A stretch of 64,000 nucleotides of DNA from Pseudomonas asplenii (GTDB lineage: Bacteria > Pseudomonadota > Gammaproteobacteria > Pseudomonadales > Pseudomonadaceae): positions 1,302,001 through 1,366,000 of the forward strand of contig NZ_LT629777.1 in NCBI RefSeq assembly GCF_900105475.1, in the 5' to 3' direction. The number at the start of each line of letters is the position of its first letter. Positions within the stretch are counted from its first letter, which is position 1. The notes under the pieces were generated by a model. The model was given only the letters and a program-made list of their open reading frames with translations, was not told the origin of the DNA and ran no database searches. A program made the translations under genes and the position numbers. This document shows, in pieces, positions 40,127 through 48,682 of this stretch.

Positions 40127-40387
40127 CTTCACGTCTTGCATACAGCACTACCTTCAGCTTCGACCTCCCGCCAAACCTCGACATCACGACGTTCGGTACT
40201 CCACTGATTTACATCCCCTTAGCCCTCTCACAAGCTAGATACAAGAGTGCGCCTGGCCGTTCTCCCCGTCCAATGAAGAACTTTTTAATATTTCCATATC
40301 GTCTAAATAAATCGATATTTATTCTTTTTAAATAATCCGTACTACAGGCACATTAGGGCTCATCAACCTTCACCCAAGGAGCAGCAC
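40127..40387. promoter_or_regulatory. AT-rich lsfA upstream region with palindrome
   Basis: The 100 bases before lsfA are strikingly AT-rich and contain the palindrome AATAAAT-CGAT-ATTTATT (40306-40323). AT-rich tracts also precede tauA, ssuE and tcyJ, which suggests a shared sulfur-limitation activator such as CysB, but that protein's loose consensus cannot be confirmed by eye. Confidence 0.4.
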
Positions 40388-41026
40388 ATGAGCCTCAGAC
40401 TGGGCGACATCGCCCCCGATTTCGAACAGGATTCCAGCGCCGGCAAGATTCGTTTCCACGAGTGGCTGGGCGACAGCTGGGGCGTGCTGTTTTCCCACCC
40501 GGCGGACTTCACTCCGGTGTGCACCACCGAACTGGGCTTCACCGCCAAGCTCAAGGACGAGTTCGCCAAACGCGGCGTCAAGGCCATCGCCCTGTCCGTA
40601 GACCCGGTGGATTCGCACCACAAGTGGATCGAAGACATCAACGAAACCCAGCACACGATCGTCAACTTTCCGATCCTGGCTGACGCCGACCGCAAAGTGT
40701 CTGACCTGTACGACCTGATCCACCCCAACGCCAGCGACACCCTCACCGTGCGCTCGCTGTTCATGATCGACCCGAACAAGAAGATCCGGTTGACCATCAC
40801 CTACCCGGCGAGCACCGGTCGCAACTTCCACGAGATCCTGCGGGTGATCGACTCGCTGCAACTGACCGACAACCACAAGGTCGCGACCCCGGCCAACTGG
40901 CAGGACGGTGATGATGTGGTGATCGTGCCGTCACTCAAGGACGAAGAGGAAATCAAGAAACGCTTCCCGAAAGGCTACCGCGCGGTGAAACCGTACCTGC
41001 GCCTGACACCGCAGCCCAACCGCTGA
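40388..41026 (+). CDS. lsfA: 1-Cys peroxiredoxin LsfA
   Basis: A 212-residue Prx6-type peroxiredoxin. The peroxidatic Cys45 is in HPADFTPVCTTELG; no resolving Cys pattern of the 2-Cys type is seen, and the long C-terminal domain (PANWQDGDDVVIVPSL, then FPKGYRAVKPYLR) is typical of 1-Cys members. LsfA is induced by sulfate starvation in pseudomonads and protects against peroxide, fitting its position just upstream of ssu. CAAGGAG lies before the ATG. Confidence 0.94.
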   Translation: MSLRLGDIAPDFEQDSSAGKIRFHEWLGDSWGVLFSHPADFTPVCTTELGFTAKLKDEFAKRGVKAIALSVDPVDSHHKWIEDINETQHTIVNFPILADADRKVSDLYDLIHPNASDTLTVRSLFMIDPNKKIRLTITYPASTGRNFHEILRVIDSLQLTDNHKVATPANWQDGDDVVIVPSLKDEEEIKKRFPKGYRAVKPYLRLTPQPNR

Positions 41027-41055
41027 TGTCCGTCTCGCCGGCTTGCCGCGCCCCC

Positions 41056-41188
41056 TGTAGGAGCGTGGCTTGCCCGCGATCGAGTGCGAAGCACTCGCAA
41101 ATCCTGAGAACCCGTTTCTTCAGGAACACCGCATGAGGCGATTCTACGACTGCTTCGCAGCCGATCGCGGGCAAGCCACGCTCCCACA
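41056..41188. repeat. REPIN (27-nt arms) after lsfA
   Basis: TGTAGGAGCGTGGCTTGCCC leading to GCGATCG (41056-41082) is mirrored almost perfectly at 41162-41188, one base differing (GTAGG versus CTCCCAC). The enclosed spacer contains a further short stem, GAGTGCGAAGCACTC. It lies between lsfA and ssuE and may separate the two transcripts. Confidence 0.88.
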
Positions 41189-41413
41189 GGGGTCGCAAGT
41201 TTTCAGTTTCCAGAGATTCACAAAGCAGGGGTTTTCAGGCCGTTTCAACGGCCTATTTTTTTGCCTGCAACAAAGCCACCCATATATTCATTTTAAGAAT
41301 AAACAAATGAATAAATGAGATTTATGGATATATAAAATCACTGGTAAGGTCTGTCCAACCCAAGCGAGATCGCAACCCGCGAATCGCTGTCCTACGTTTG
41401 AGGAAAGACCTTC
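41189..41413. promoter_or_regulatory. AT-rich ssu promoter region
   Basis: Between the REPIN and ssuE lies an AT-rich tract (41279-41340) with repeated ATAAA/ATATA runs, much lower in GC than the genes. It is the likely ssu promoter and activator region. A short T-rich hairpin, GGCCGTTTCAACGGCC (41239-41254) followed by TATTTTTTT, looks like a terminator, probably of the upstream transcript. Confidence 0.5.
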
Positions 41414-42007
41414 ATGCTGGTCGTGACACTCGGAGGAAGCCCCAGCCAGCGATCACGCTCCGGGGTGCTGCTGGACCACGCCAAACGCTGGCTCAACCAG
41501 CAAGGCATCGAAGTGGTGAGCTACCAGATCCGCGATTTCAATGCCGAAGACCTGCTCCATGCGCGCTTCGGCAGCCCGCAGGTGGTCGCCCTGCTGCAAC
41601 ACATCGAACAGGCCGACGGCCTGGTGATCGCCACGCCGGTGTACAAGGCCTCGTTTTCCGGCGCGCTGAAGACCGTGCTGGACCTGTTGCCCGAGCGCGC
41701 CCTGAGCCACAAGGTGGTGCTGCCCATGGCCACCGGCGGCAGCATCGCCCACATGCTCGCCGTGGACTACGCGCTCAAGCCGGTACTCGCCGCACTCAAG
41801 GCCCAGGAAATGCTCCACGGCATCTTCGCCGAGGACAGCCAGATCGCCTACGGCGAAGGCAGTGCCCAGGCTCAACTGGCCCCGGCACTGGAGCAACGCC
41901 TCGACGAAGCCCTGGCCCAGTTCCATAGCGCCCTGGCGCGCCGGCCCAAGCCACTGGACCCGGCCCTGCTGAATGATCGTCTGCTGAGTGCTCGCTGGAG
42001 CATCTAG
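41414..42007 (+). CDS. ssuE: NAD(P)H-dependent FMN reductase SsuE
   Basis: A 197-residue flavodoxin-like reductase (N-terminal [40 protein letters not shown] in the FMN-binding region). It supplies reduced FMN to the SsuD monooxygenase encoded 1.1 kb downstream. It is the first gene of the ssuEADCBF operon; TGAGGAAAG lies before the ATG. Confidence 0.94.
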   Translation: MLVVTLGGSPSQRSRSGVLLDHAKRWLNQQGIEVVSYQIRDFNAEDLLHARFGSPQVVALLQHIEQADGLVIATPVYKASFSGALKTVLDLLPERALSHKVVLPMATGGSIAHMLAVDYALKPVLAALKAQEMLHGIFAEDSQIAYGEGSAQAQLAPALEQRLDEALAQFHSALARRPKPLDPALLNDRLLSARWSI

Positions 42008-42100
42008 CCCGTTTCAACCGCTAACGATGTACTGGCCTTACTCGCCCGCCAACGGGCAAGCAGGTGCAGCCAAAACCCTAACTGCAAAAAGGAGAGCGCC

Positions 42101-43066
42101 ATGCGCACTATCGTTTTGCGTCGCGGTCTGGTCGCTCTGTTTGCAGCGGCTGTCACCTTCGGCGCCATCACTCAAGCCCAGGCCGAATCCCTGCGGATCG
42201 GTTACCAGAAATACGGCACCCTGGTCCTGCTCAAGGCCAAGGGCAGCCTGGAAAAACGCCTCGCCGCCCAAGGCGTACAGGTGCAATGGACCGAATTCCC
42301 CGGCGGCCCGCAGTTGCTCGAAGGTCTGAACGTCGGCTCGATCGACTTCGGCGTCACCGGCGAGACACCGCCCGTCTTTGCCCAGGCCGCCGGTGCCGAT
42401 CTGCTCTACGTTGCCTCCGAACCACCAGCGCCGACCAGCGAGGCGATCCTGGTGCCCAAGGACTCGCCGATCAAATCGGTGCAGGAACTCAAGGGCAAGA
42501 AAGTCGTGCTCAACAAGGGCTCCAACGTTCACTACCTGCTGGTCCGCGCCCTCGAAGACGCCGGCCTCAAGTACAGCGACATCCAGACCGTCTTCCTGCC
42601 GCCCGCCGATGCCCGCGCCGCCTTCGAGCGTGGCAGCGTCGACGCCTGGGTGATCTGGGACCCCTACCAGGCCGCCGCCGAGCAACAGCTCCAGGCCCGC
42701 ACCCTGCGTGACGGCAAGGGCCTGGTGGACAACAACCAGTTCTACCTGGCGACCCGCCCCTACGCCGAGAAACACCCTGAGGTGATCAAGGCTCTGGTCG
42801 AGGAAGTCCGTGGCGTCGGCGAATGGTCCAAGGCCAACCCCGAGGAAGTCACCGCCCAGGTCGCCCCGCTGCTCGGCCTGCCCGCCGACATCACCCTGAC
42901 CTCGGTGAAACGCCAGGGTTACGGCGCGCAGTTCCTCACTCCCGAGGTGGTCGCCGCACAACAGAAAATCGCCGACAGCTTCTACCAGCTCAAGCTGATT
43001 CCCAAGCCGCTGAGCATCAAGGACGTGATCTGGACACCACCGGCCGCCGTTGCCACCGCACCTTGA
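42101..43066 (+). CDS. ssuA: sulfonate-binding periplasmic protein SsuA
   Basis: A 321-residue binding protein with a signal peptide (residues 1-27, ending TQAQA) and mature start [20 protein letters not shown]. The [20 protein letters not shown] and [12 protein letters not shown] segments are characteristic of SsuA. It delivers aliphatic sulfonates to SsuBC. AAAGGAGAG precedes the start. Confidence 0.94.
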   Translation: MRTIVLRRGLVALFAAAVTFGAITQAQAESLRIGYQKYGTLVLLKAKGSLEKRLAAQGVQVQWTEFPGGPQLLEGLNVGSIDFGVTGETPPVFAQAAGADLLYVASEPPAPTSEAILVPKDSPIKSVQELKGKKVVLNKGSNVHYLLVRALEDAGLKYSDIQTVFLPPADARAAFERGSVDAWVIWDPYQAAAEQQLQARTLRDGKGLVDNNQFYLATRPYAEKHPEVIKALVEEVRGVGEWSKANPEEVTAQVAPLLGLPADITLTSVKRQGYGAQFLTPEVVAAQQKIADSFYQLKLIPKPLSIKDVIWTPPAAVATAP

Positions 43067-43091
43067 ACCGTATTCCTTAGGAGACAACTCC

Positions 43092-44240
43092 ATGAGCCTC
43101 AACATTTTCTGGTTCCTGCCTACCCACGGCGACGGCCATTACCTTGGCACCGCCGAAGGCGCCCGCGCCGTCGACCACGGTTATCTGCAGCAGGTGGCCC
43201 AGGCCGCCGACCGTCTTGGCTTCGGCGGCGTACTGATCCCCACCGGGCGTTCCTGCGAGGACTCCTGGCTGGTGGCCGCCTCGCTGATTCCGGTGACCCA
43301 ACGCTTGAAATTCCTCGTGGCCCTGCGCCCGGGAATCATTTCCCCGACCGTGGCGGCGCGCCAGGCTGCGACCCTAGACCGACTCTCCGGTGGCCGCGCG
43401 CTGTTCAACCTGGTGACCGGCGGTGACCCCGACGAACTGGCCGGCGACGGCCTGTTCCTCAACCACGAAGAGCGTTACCAGGCCTCGGTGGAGTTCACCC
43501 GCATCTGGCGGCGGGTACTGGAAGGCGAGACCGTCAACTACGACGGCCAGCACATCAGCGTGAAAGGCGCCAAGCTGCTCTACCCACCCCTGCAACAACC
43601 GCGTCCACCGCTGTACTTCGGCGGCTCGTCGGAAGCCGCGCAGGATCTGGCCGCCGAGCAGGTCGATATGGTCCTGACCTGGGGTGAACCGCCGGCCGCC
43701 GTCGCCGAGAAGATCGAACAGGTGCGGGCCAAGGCTGCCAGGCAGGGGCGCACCGTGCGCTTCGGCATCCGCCTGCACGTGATCGTTCGCGAAACCAATG
43801 CCGAGGCCTGGAAGGCGGCGGAAAAACTCATCTCGCACCTGGACGACGAGACCATCGCCCGCGCGCAGAAATCCCTGGCGCGCTTCGACTCCGTCGGCCA
43901 GCAGCGCATGGCCGCACTGCACGGCGGCAGCCGCGACAAGCTGGAAGTCAGCCCCAACCTGTGGGCCGGCGTCGGCCTGGTGCGTGGCGGTGCCGGCACC
44001 GCGCTGGTGGGCGATGGTCCGACTGTCGCGGCGCGGGTCAAGGAATACGCTGACCTGGGCATCGACACCTTCATCTTCTCCGGCTACCCGCACCTGGAAG
44101 AGTCCTACCGGGTGGCCGAACTGCTGTTCCCGCACCTGGACATCGAGCGCCCGGAACGGCCGCAAAGCGCCGGTTACGTCAGCCCCTTCGGTGAGATGGT
44201 CGCCAACGACATCCTGCCCAAAGCCGTCTCCCAGAGCTGA
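43092..44240 (+). CDS. ssuD: FMNH2-dependent alkanesulfonate monooxygenase SsuD
   Basis: A 382-residue luciferase-like monooxygenase. The start [20 protein letters not shown], the [20 protein letters not shown] strand (active-site Cys and Arg region) and [19 protein letters not shown] are SsuD signatures. It cleaves alkanesulfonates to aldehyde and sulfite using reduced flavin from SsuE. ATG 43092 follows TTAGGAG; the open frame upstream is chance. Confidence 0.95.
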   Translation: MSLNIFWFLPTHGDGHYLGTAEGARAVDHGYLQQVAQAADRLGFGGVLIPTGRSCEDSWLVAASLIPVTQRLKFLVALRPGIISPTVAARQAATLDRLSGGRALFNLVTGGDPDELAGDGLFLNHEERYQASVEFTRIWRRVLEGETVNYDGQHISVKGAKLLYPPLQQPRPPLYFGGSSEAAQDLAAEQVDMVLTWGEPPAAVAEKIEQVRAKAARQGRTVRFGIRLHVIVRETNAEAWKAAEKLISHLDDETIARAQKSLARFDSVGQQRMAALHGGSRDKLEVSPNLWAGVGLVRGGAGTALVGDGPTVAARVKEYADLGIDTFIFSGYPHLEESYRVAELLFPHLDIERPERPQSAGYVSPFGEMVANDILPKAVSQS

Positions 44241-44249
44241 GGCCGGACC

Positions 44250-45038
44250 ATGACGACCCTTACCCGAATCACCCACCGGCTGGCGCCCTGGGCGCTGCCG
44301 GTGCTGTTACTGGCGGTGTGGCAACTGTCGGTCTCGGCCGGCTGGCTGTCGACGCGGATCCTGCCCGCACCGAGCGCCGTGGTCGAAGCCGGCGTCGCCC
44401 TGGTGCGAAGCGGCGAGCTCTGGACCCACCTGGCCATCAGCGGCTGGCGCGCCGGTCTCGGCTTCGTCATCGGCGGCAGCATCGGCCTGGTCCTGGGCTT
44501 CATCACCGGCCTGTCGAAATGGGGCGAACGCCTGCTCGACAGCTCGATGCAGATGATCCGCAACGTGCCGCACCTGGCGCTGATCCCACTGGTCATCCTG
44601 TGGTTCGGCATTGATGAATCGGCGAAGATCTTCCTGGTCGCCCTCGGCACCCTGTTCCCGATCTACCTCAACACCTACCACGGCATCCGCAACGTCGACC
44701 CGGCACTGGTGGAAATGTCGCGCAGCTACGGCCTGTCCGGCTTCAGCCTGTTCAGCCAGGTGATCCTGCCGGGCGCACTGCCATCGATCCTGGTGGGTGT
44801 GCGCTTCGCCCTCGGCTTCATGTGGCTGACGCTGATCGTCGCCGAAACCATCTCGGCCAGTTCCGGCATCGGCTACCTGGCGATGAACGCCCGGGAGTTC
44901 CTGCAAACCGATGTGGTGGTGCTGGCGATCCTTCTCTACGCGGTACTCGGCAAGCTCGCCGACCTGGCGGCACGGGGCCTGGAACGGGTCTGGCTGCGCT
45001 GGCATCCGGCTTACCAGACCAAAGGCGGTGCAGCATGA
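44250..45038 (+). CDS. ssuC: sulfonate ABC transporter permease SsuC
   Basis: A 262-residue permease with about six helices, the first at 14-32 ([20 protein letters not shown]). The EAA-type loop is [20 protein letters not shown]. It forms the inner-membrane channel for sulfonates. It starts 9 bp after ssuD and overlaps ssuB by ATGA. Confidence 0.94.
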   Translation: MTTLTRITHRLAPWALPVLLLAVWQLSVSAGWLSTRILPAPSAVVEAGVALVRSGELWTHLAISGWRAGLGFVIGGSIGLVLGFITGLSKWGERLLDSSMQMIRNVPHLALIPLVILWFGIDESAKIFLVALGTLFPIYLNTYHGIRNVDPALVEMSRSYGLSGFSLFSQVILPGALPSILVGVRFALGFMWLTLIVAETISASSGIGYLAMNAREFLQTDVVVLAILLYAVLGKLADLAARGLERVWLRWHPAYQTKGGAA

Positions 45039-45841
45039 CCGCTCAACAACCTCCACGCCTGCTACAAGGCATTCCGCTGGCGGCGCGCAAACTGCAGAAA
45101 ACCTTCGGCGACCGTCAGGTACTGCGCGAAATCGACCTGCATATCCCGGCCGGCCAATTCGTCGCCGTGGTTGGCCGCAGTGGCTGCGGCAAGAGCACCC
45201 TGCTGCGCCTGCTGGCCGGTCTCGACCAGCCCACCGGCGGTGAGCTGCTGGCCGGCTCGGCGCCGCTGAGCGATGCCCGCGACGACACCCGGCTGATGTT
45301 CCAGGAAGCGCGCCTGCTGCCGTGGAAAAAAGTCATCGACAACGTCGGCCTCGGCCTCAAGGGCAACTGGCGGCCACAGGCCTTGCAGGCCCTGGAAGCG
45401 GTTGGCCTGGCAGATCGCGCCAATGAATGGCCAGCGGGCCTGTCCGGTGGCCAGAAACAGCGCGTGGCCCTGGCCCGCGCCCTGATTCACCGCCCTCGAC
45501 TGCTGCTGCTCGACGAACCGCTGGGCGCGCTGGATGCCCTGACCCGGATCGAAATGCAGCAGCTGATCGAGCGCCTTTGGCAGCAGCATGGCTTCACCGT
45601 GTTGCTGGTGACCCACGACGTCAGCGAAGCCGTGGCGATTGCCGATCGGGTGATCCTGATCGAAGACGGCCAGGTCGGCCTCGACCTGCACGTCGAACTG
45701 CCACGCCCGCGGGTGCGCGGCTCCCATCGTCTGGCGGCGCTGGAGACCGAAGTGTTGAACAGGGTGCTGTCGCTGCCTGGTGTACCACCCGAGCCGGAAC
45801 CGGTTTCACCCTTGCCCACGCAATTGCGCTGGGCGCTGTAA
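45035..45841 (+). CDS. ssuB: sulfonate ABC transporter ATPase SsuB
   Basis: A 268-residue ATPase: Walker [10 protein letters not shown], signature [14 protein letters not shown], Walker [14 protein letters not shown]-loop [10 protein letters not shown] 45035 overlaps the ssuC stop by ATGA, which fixes the start despite a longer open frame. It powers sulfonate import. Confidence 0.95.
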   Translation: MTAQQPPRLLQGIPLAARKLQKTFGDRQVLREIDLHIPAGQFVAVVGRSGCGKSTLLRLLAGLDQPTGGELLAGSAPLSDARDDTRLMFQEARLLPWKKVIDNVGLGLKGNWRPQALQALEAVGLADRANEWPAGLSGGQKQRVALARALIHRPRLLLLDEPLGALDALTRIEMQQLIERLWQQHGFTVLLVTHDVSEAVAIADRVILIEDGQVGLDLHVELPRPRVRGSHRLAALETEVLNRVLSLPGVPPEPEPVSPLPTQLRWAL

Positions 45842-45881
45842 TCAAGCCTTGCCTACTCAATCAAAGACAGGAATCAACGCC

Positions 45882-46097
45882 ATGACCATCAAAGCCATCA
45901 ACGTGCGTAACCAGTTCAAGGGCACCGTCAAGGAAATCGTCACCGGCGACGTATTGTCGGAAATCGACGTCCAGACCGCTTCCGGCATCGTCACCTCGGT
46001 GATCACCACCCGTTCCGTCAAGGAACTGGAGCTGGAAGTCGGCAGCGAAGTGATCGCCTTCGTGAAATCCACCGAGGTCTCGATCGCCAAGCTGTAA
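45882..46097 (+). CDS. ssuF: Mop-domain molybdopterin-binding protein SsuF
   Basis: A 71-residue single Mop domain (MTIKAINVRNQFKGTVKEIV ... SVITTRSVKELELEVG). SsuF is the last gene of Pseudomonas ssu operons and has been reported as needed for growth on some sulfur sources; the fold binds molybdate or similar oxyanions. The start ATG 45882 lies 40 bp after ssuB, and a strong terminator follows. Confidence 0.93.
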   Translation: MTIKAINVRNQFKGTVKEIVTGDVLSEIDVQTASGIVTSVITTRSVKELELEVGSEVIAFVKSTEVSIAKL

Positions 46098-46115
46098 GCC
46101 AGTGGCATCACACGA

Positions 46116-46153
46116 CCCCGGAAGGCCAAGGGCCTCCGGGGTTTTCTTTTTTG
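46116..46153 (+). terminator. Rho-independent terminator of the ssu operon
   Basis: The stem ACCCCGG / CCGGGGT with inner AGGCC / GGCCT pairing (46116-46143) is followed by TTTCTTTTTT. It ends the ssuEADCBF transcript and lies 10 bp before the end of the convergent NYN gene. Confidence 0.9.
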
Positions 46154-46162
46154 GGGGAAGAT

Positions 46163-46852
46163 CTACCAGTAGTCAGGCTTTATGGCCGGTTTCTTCCGGG
46201 TAGGTACCCGGGCAGGCAGCTGACATGCAGCCAGCTCCTCCCTTGTTACGGTATGGCGCATCCAGTTCGAATGACTTTTCAATGAGCCAGGTGCATTACG
46301 CTTGATATCTTCGCGATGCGGCAGGATTACGCCAATCTGCAGCTCCGGATAATCCTCGCGCAGTGCCCTGAGTGCTGGGGTCATATCTGTATCGGCGGAC
46401 ACCAGCACTATCTGCTCCACGCGCTCGTCGGCCGTTAAGAAGGCCTGCCTGGCCGCAAGCCGGTACATGCTTATAGCAATGTGTACATCCGTTTCCTTTT
46501 CCTCGATTTTCCAGATAGGAACCTGATCAAACCTGGAAGGGCGAGTCTTCTTATCAACGAATCGAGGCGCAAGCCCAGATTCGAGCTGATGGCGACCGTG
46601 GTGTACCTGAACACCCTTTTCTATCAGTGCACGTAGATAAGTATCCTGCGCTTCCTTGGATACCCGGCCACGGGTGGCGAGGTCAGGCTTGACGCCAGAG
46701 GTGAAAAAATCGACAGATGTCAGCTCATTACCCGGCCGCTCAGTCCGCAGAATATGGGCCAGTAGTTTTGGCAGATCCAGCCACTTGTACGGAGATCCTG
46801 CCAATAGCCCGTAAAACAGGTTGTATCCGTCCACAAAGCAGGCTGTGCGCAC
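46163..46852 (-). CDS. NYN-domain (LabA/DUF88-type) putative RNase
   Basis: A 229-residue protein with the acidic PIN-like core of NYN domains: Asp in CFVDGYNLFYGLL, a central acidic cluster in EEKETDVHIAISMYR and Asp in VLVSADTDMTPAL. Such proteins are likely metal-dependent ribonucleases, often in defence or RNA-turnover islets. I choose GTG 46852, preceded by AAGGAA at 9 nt, because the longer frame from ATG 46903 runs through a perfect terminator hairpin. Base composition is lower in GC and codon use less biased than the ssu genes, suggesting horizontal acquisition. It ends with a basic tail (PTRKKPAIKPDYW). Confidence 0.8.
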   Translation of the reverse strand: MRTACFVDGYNLFYGLLAGSPYKWLDLPKLLAHILRTERPGNELTSVDFFTSGVKPDLATRGRVSKEAQDTYLRALIEKGVQVHHGRHQLESGLAPRFVDKKTRPSRFDQVPIWKIEEKETDVHIAISMYRLAARQAFLTADERVEQIVLVSADTDMTPALRALREDYPELQIGVILPHREDIKRNAPGSLKSHSNWMRHTVTREELAACQLPARVPTRKKPAIKPDYW

Positions 46853-46873
46853 AAATATCAGTTCCTTGAAACG

Positions 46874-46900
46874 AAAAAACCGGCACAAGGCCGGTTTTTT
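46874..46900. terminator. bidirectional terminator hairpin upstream of the NYN gene
   Basis: AAAAAACCGGC (46874-46884) and GCCGGTTTTTT (46890-46900) form an 11-bp stem with A- and T-tracts on both sides, so it can terminate transcription in either direction. It overlaps the leader of the NYN gene and supports the downstream GTG start. On the minus strand it lies between the NYN promoter and its start only if that promoter is further out; otherwise it insulates the gene from rightward neighbours. Confidence 0.75.
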
Positions 46901-46903
46901 CAC

Positions 46904-47140
46904 CCCAACGGCCAGCGAACTGAATCGCTGCGTACGGGGCTGAGTAGTTTTTTAAGAATGCCACAGATGACGTTGATGTCAACTCACTACGACCGTTGGA
47001 TACATTCTTGTTGCAGGCGCCAAGACCCACCAGCAAGACGATTCCCTTTCCCTCGCGTGAACTTTCCTAGAAAATCCTTTCGGCTTGCGCCTGCCGATCT
47101 TCGGGACCTAGGCTTGGACCTGTCACTGCGAATACGCGGT
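46904..47140. other. intergenic region between the NYN gene and the DUF6124 leader
   Basis: No gene seen. It is mixed in composition, with short T-tracts near 46949 and pyrimidine-rich stretches near 47040. It should contain the promoter for the DUF6124 leader transcript; I could not identify one with confidence. Confidence 0.35.
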
Positions 47141-47143
47141 GAT

Positions 47144-47359
47144 CGGGTTTGGTAGCCCGAGATCAATCAAGGCGCATGACGCCACTCAAGTCGATTTTTC
47201 GTTGGCATTTTTGCCCACGGCTCTCGTCCATGGTGGCTGTGCGCAGGGCACTTTCGAGTGCGCTGGGTTCCTTGATTCCCGGTCTACCAACCTGCGCATA
47301 GCCGCCACCCATATCGTTTGGTAGCGATCAGTGTCGGCTCCATCAATCAAGGAGTTGCC
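47144..47359 (+). promoter_or_regulatory. structured leader with three complementary stem-loops before the DUF6124 gene
   Basis: Hairpin A (47144-47160) is TCGGG-TTTGGTA-GCCCGA and hairpin C (47314-47327) is ATCG-TTTGGTAG-CGAT: different stems, same loop TTTGGTAG. Hairpin B (47281-47292) is GGT-CTACCA-ACC, whose loop is complementary to both (CTACCAA against TTGGTAG). AATCAAGG follows A (47165-47172), and AATCAAGGA, including the DUF6124 Shine-Dalgarno site, follows C (47345-47353). CCTTGATT (47270-47277), just before hairpin B, can pair with either. The layout allows mutually exclusive A-B and B-C pairings that would expose or hide the ribosome site. This is a sequence reading; no folding was run. 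Confidence 0.6.
47176..47301 (+). CDS. putative 41-residue leader peptide
   Basis: ATG 47176 opens a 41-codon frame (MTPLKSIFRWHFCPRLSSMV ... LIPGLPTCA) ending at TAG 47299-47301. AATCAAGG (47165-47172) precedes it at a short 3-nt distance. The frame runs through the anti-Shine-Dalgarno segment and hairpin B, so ribosomes on it would disrupt pairing with the DUF6124 start. The peptide is basic and shows no known motif. It may be a coupling device more than a functional product, or a chance frame. Confidence 0.4.
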   Translation: MTPLKSIFRWHFCPRLSSMVAVRRALSSALGSLIPGLPTCA

Positions 47360-47647
47360 ATGAAAACCATCGTTCCTGATCCGCCGATGCAAAAAACATC
47401 CATGGATGCCGAAGCCGCTGAGCGTGCCTTCGTCCGCTATGAGCTACCAGCAGAGCCCATCAGCAAGACACCTCATTTTGAAGACACCCTGAACAACCTT
47501 GACTCGATCCTGCGCTCGGCAGCCGCCACCGCGTATGAGTCCGCCGAGCAGTTGAGCGGTATGCCGCGTCACTTGGCGATGGCTTCGGTGCATCTGATCG
47601 AGTTGGCGCAAAGCCAGGTGGACGGGTTGCTGGGCCAGCAGCACTGA
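47360..47647 (+). CDS. DUF6124-family small protein
   Basis: A 95-residue protein, MKTIVPDPPMQKTSMDAEAA at the start and a helical C-terminal half (NLDSILRSAAATAYESAEQL, then HLIELAQSQVDGLLGQQH). This fits the Pseudomonas DUF6124/DUF3077-type small proteins of unknown function. AAGGAG (47349-47354) sets the start. Its 3' end plus the following REPIN is duplicated in inverted, decayed form near 63.2 kb. Confidence 0.75.
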   Translation: MKTIVPDPPMQKTSMDAEAAERAFVRYELPAEPISKTPHFEDTLNNLDSILRSAAATAYESAEQLSGMPRHLAMASVHLIELAQSQVDGLLGQQH

Positions 47648-47671
47648 AACATCGGGCACACCACAGTCCCA

Positions 47672-47742
47672 GTGGGAGCTGGCTTGCCTGCGAAGGCGTC
47701 CCTGAGACTGTCAAAAGCTTCGCGGGCAAGCCCAGCTCCTAC
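47672..47742. repeat. REPIN between DUF6124 and ycaC
   Basis: GTGGGAGCTGGCTTGCCTGC followed by GAA, and its mirror CTTCGCGGGCAAGCCCAGCT plus CCTAC, enclose a spacer ending TCAAAAG. The same REPIN with a near-identical spacer recurs at 62192-62258 and, inverted, at 63130-63202. Confidence 0.88.
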
Positions 47743-47782
47743 GGGCCAGTGCCGTACTCAAAACGAGCGCACGACGCAAATC

Positions 47783-47808
47783 TGTAGGAGCGTGGCTTGC
47801 CCGCGAAG
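47783..47808 (+). repeat. single REP element
   Basis: TGTAGGAGCGTGGCTTGCCC continuing GCGAAG, the same unit as the left arm of the REPIN at 41056. No inverted partner is close by, and it is missing from the second ycaC copy. Confidence 0.8.
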
Positions 47809-47863
47809 AGGCCCTCAAATCTTGCGAAAAAACCTGGCAGCCTGCTGAGTTCAGCCGACCATG

Positions 47864-47891
47864 ACAAAAGGCCCGCTCGAAGGCGGGCCTT
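47864..47891 (-). terminator. terminator of ycaC copy 1
   Basis: On the minus strand AAGGCCCGC / GCGGGCCTT forms a 9-bp stem with loop CTTCGA, followed by TTTT. It lies 15 bp after the ycaC stop. Confidence 0.85.
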
Positions 47892-47906
47892 GTGGTTCCT
47901 GGAGAC

Positions 47907-48533
47907 TCAGCGGGCCGTCAGCGCCGCGTAGCTGTTCATCAGGTTGCGGTAGTTGGGGATACGCTGCGACAGCAGGTTGCCCAAACCTTCGATGTCGTTG
48001 CGCCAGTCGCGGTGCAGCTCACAGGCCACCGAGAACCAGTTCATCATCTGCGCACCGGCCTGGGTCATGCGGTTCCACGCGGCCTGCTGCACAGTGGTGT
48101 TGAAGGTGCCGGAAGCATCAGTCACCACGAACACGTCGAAGCCTTCAGCCAGGGCCGACAGGGTCGGGAACGCGACACAAACGTCGGTCACTACACCGGC
48201 GATGATCAATTGCTTGCGGCCAGTGGCCTTGATCGCCTTGACGAAGTCTTCGTTGTCCCAGGCGTTGATCTGGCCTGGGCGGGCGATGTAGGGCGCGTCC
48301 GGGAACATCTCTTTCAGTTCTGGAACCAGCGGACCGTTGGGACCTTGTTCGAAGCTGGTGGTCAGGATGGTCGGCAGTTCGAAGAACTTGGCCAGGTCAG
48401 CCAACGCCAACACGTTGTTCTTGAACTCGTTCGGCGAGAAGTCCTGCACCAGGGAAATCAGACCGGTCTGGTGGTCGACCAGCAGGACTACGGCGTCGTC
48501 TTTGTTCAGGCGGTTGTAGGTTGGCTTGCTCAT
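47907..48533 (-). CDS. ycaC: YcaC-type isochorismatase-family hydrolase, copy 1
   Basis: A 208-residue cysteine hydrolase-fold protein. Asp in VLLVDHQTGLISL, Lys in AIKATGRKQLIIAG and Cys in VVTDVCVAFPTLSA form the isochorismatase-type triad positions. YcaC forms octameric assemblies; its substrate is unknown. The encoded protein is identical to copy 2 (62399-63025), with about 16 silent differences by my comparison. The gene has its own terminator and stands in an islet bounded by repeats. Confidence 0.92.
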   Translation of the reverse strand: MSKPTYNRLNKDDAVVLLVDHQTGLISLVQDFSPNEFKNNVLALADLAKFFELPTILTTSFEQGPNGPLVPELKEMFPDAPYIARPGQINAWDNEDFVKAIKATGRKQLIIAGVVTDVCVAFPTLSALAEGFDVFVVTDASGTFNTTVQQAAWNRMTQAGAQMMNWFSVACELHRDWRNDIEGLGNLLSQRIPNYRNLMNSYAALTAR

Positions 48534-48682
48534 GTGGGAATCCTTTTTCGGTTAAGTGGTTGGAAGCTGTGTCGTTCAACTTGTGACCAGATTAATGACT
48601 CACCGAAAAAGGAAAAAGCGGCTGGAATCGGTTTGACTGTCTCCCCCAAATGGACAATCCAAATCCCTACATCCTCTAGGCT

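Larger units (their letters stand above)
47620..48660. repeat. inverted duplication, copy 1 (DUF6124 3' end - REPIN - ycaC - upstream region)
   Basis: The segment matches 62272-63260 in opposite orientation: the last DUF6124 codons (LGQQH stop), the REPIN, the ycaC terminator, ycaC itself and about 125 bp upstream of ycaC. The match ends at TGGACAATCC (48651-48660). Between REPIN and terminator the two copies differ, and copy 1 has an extra REP. About 14 kb lies between the copies. Confidence 0.85.
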
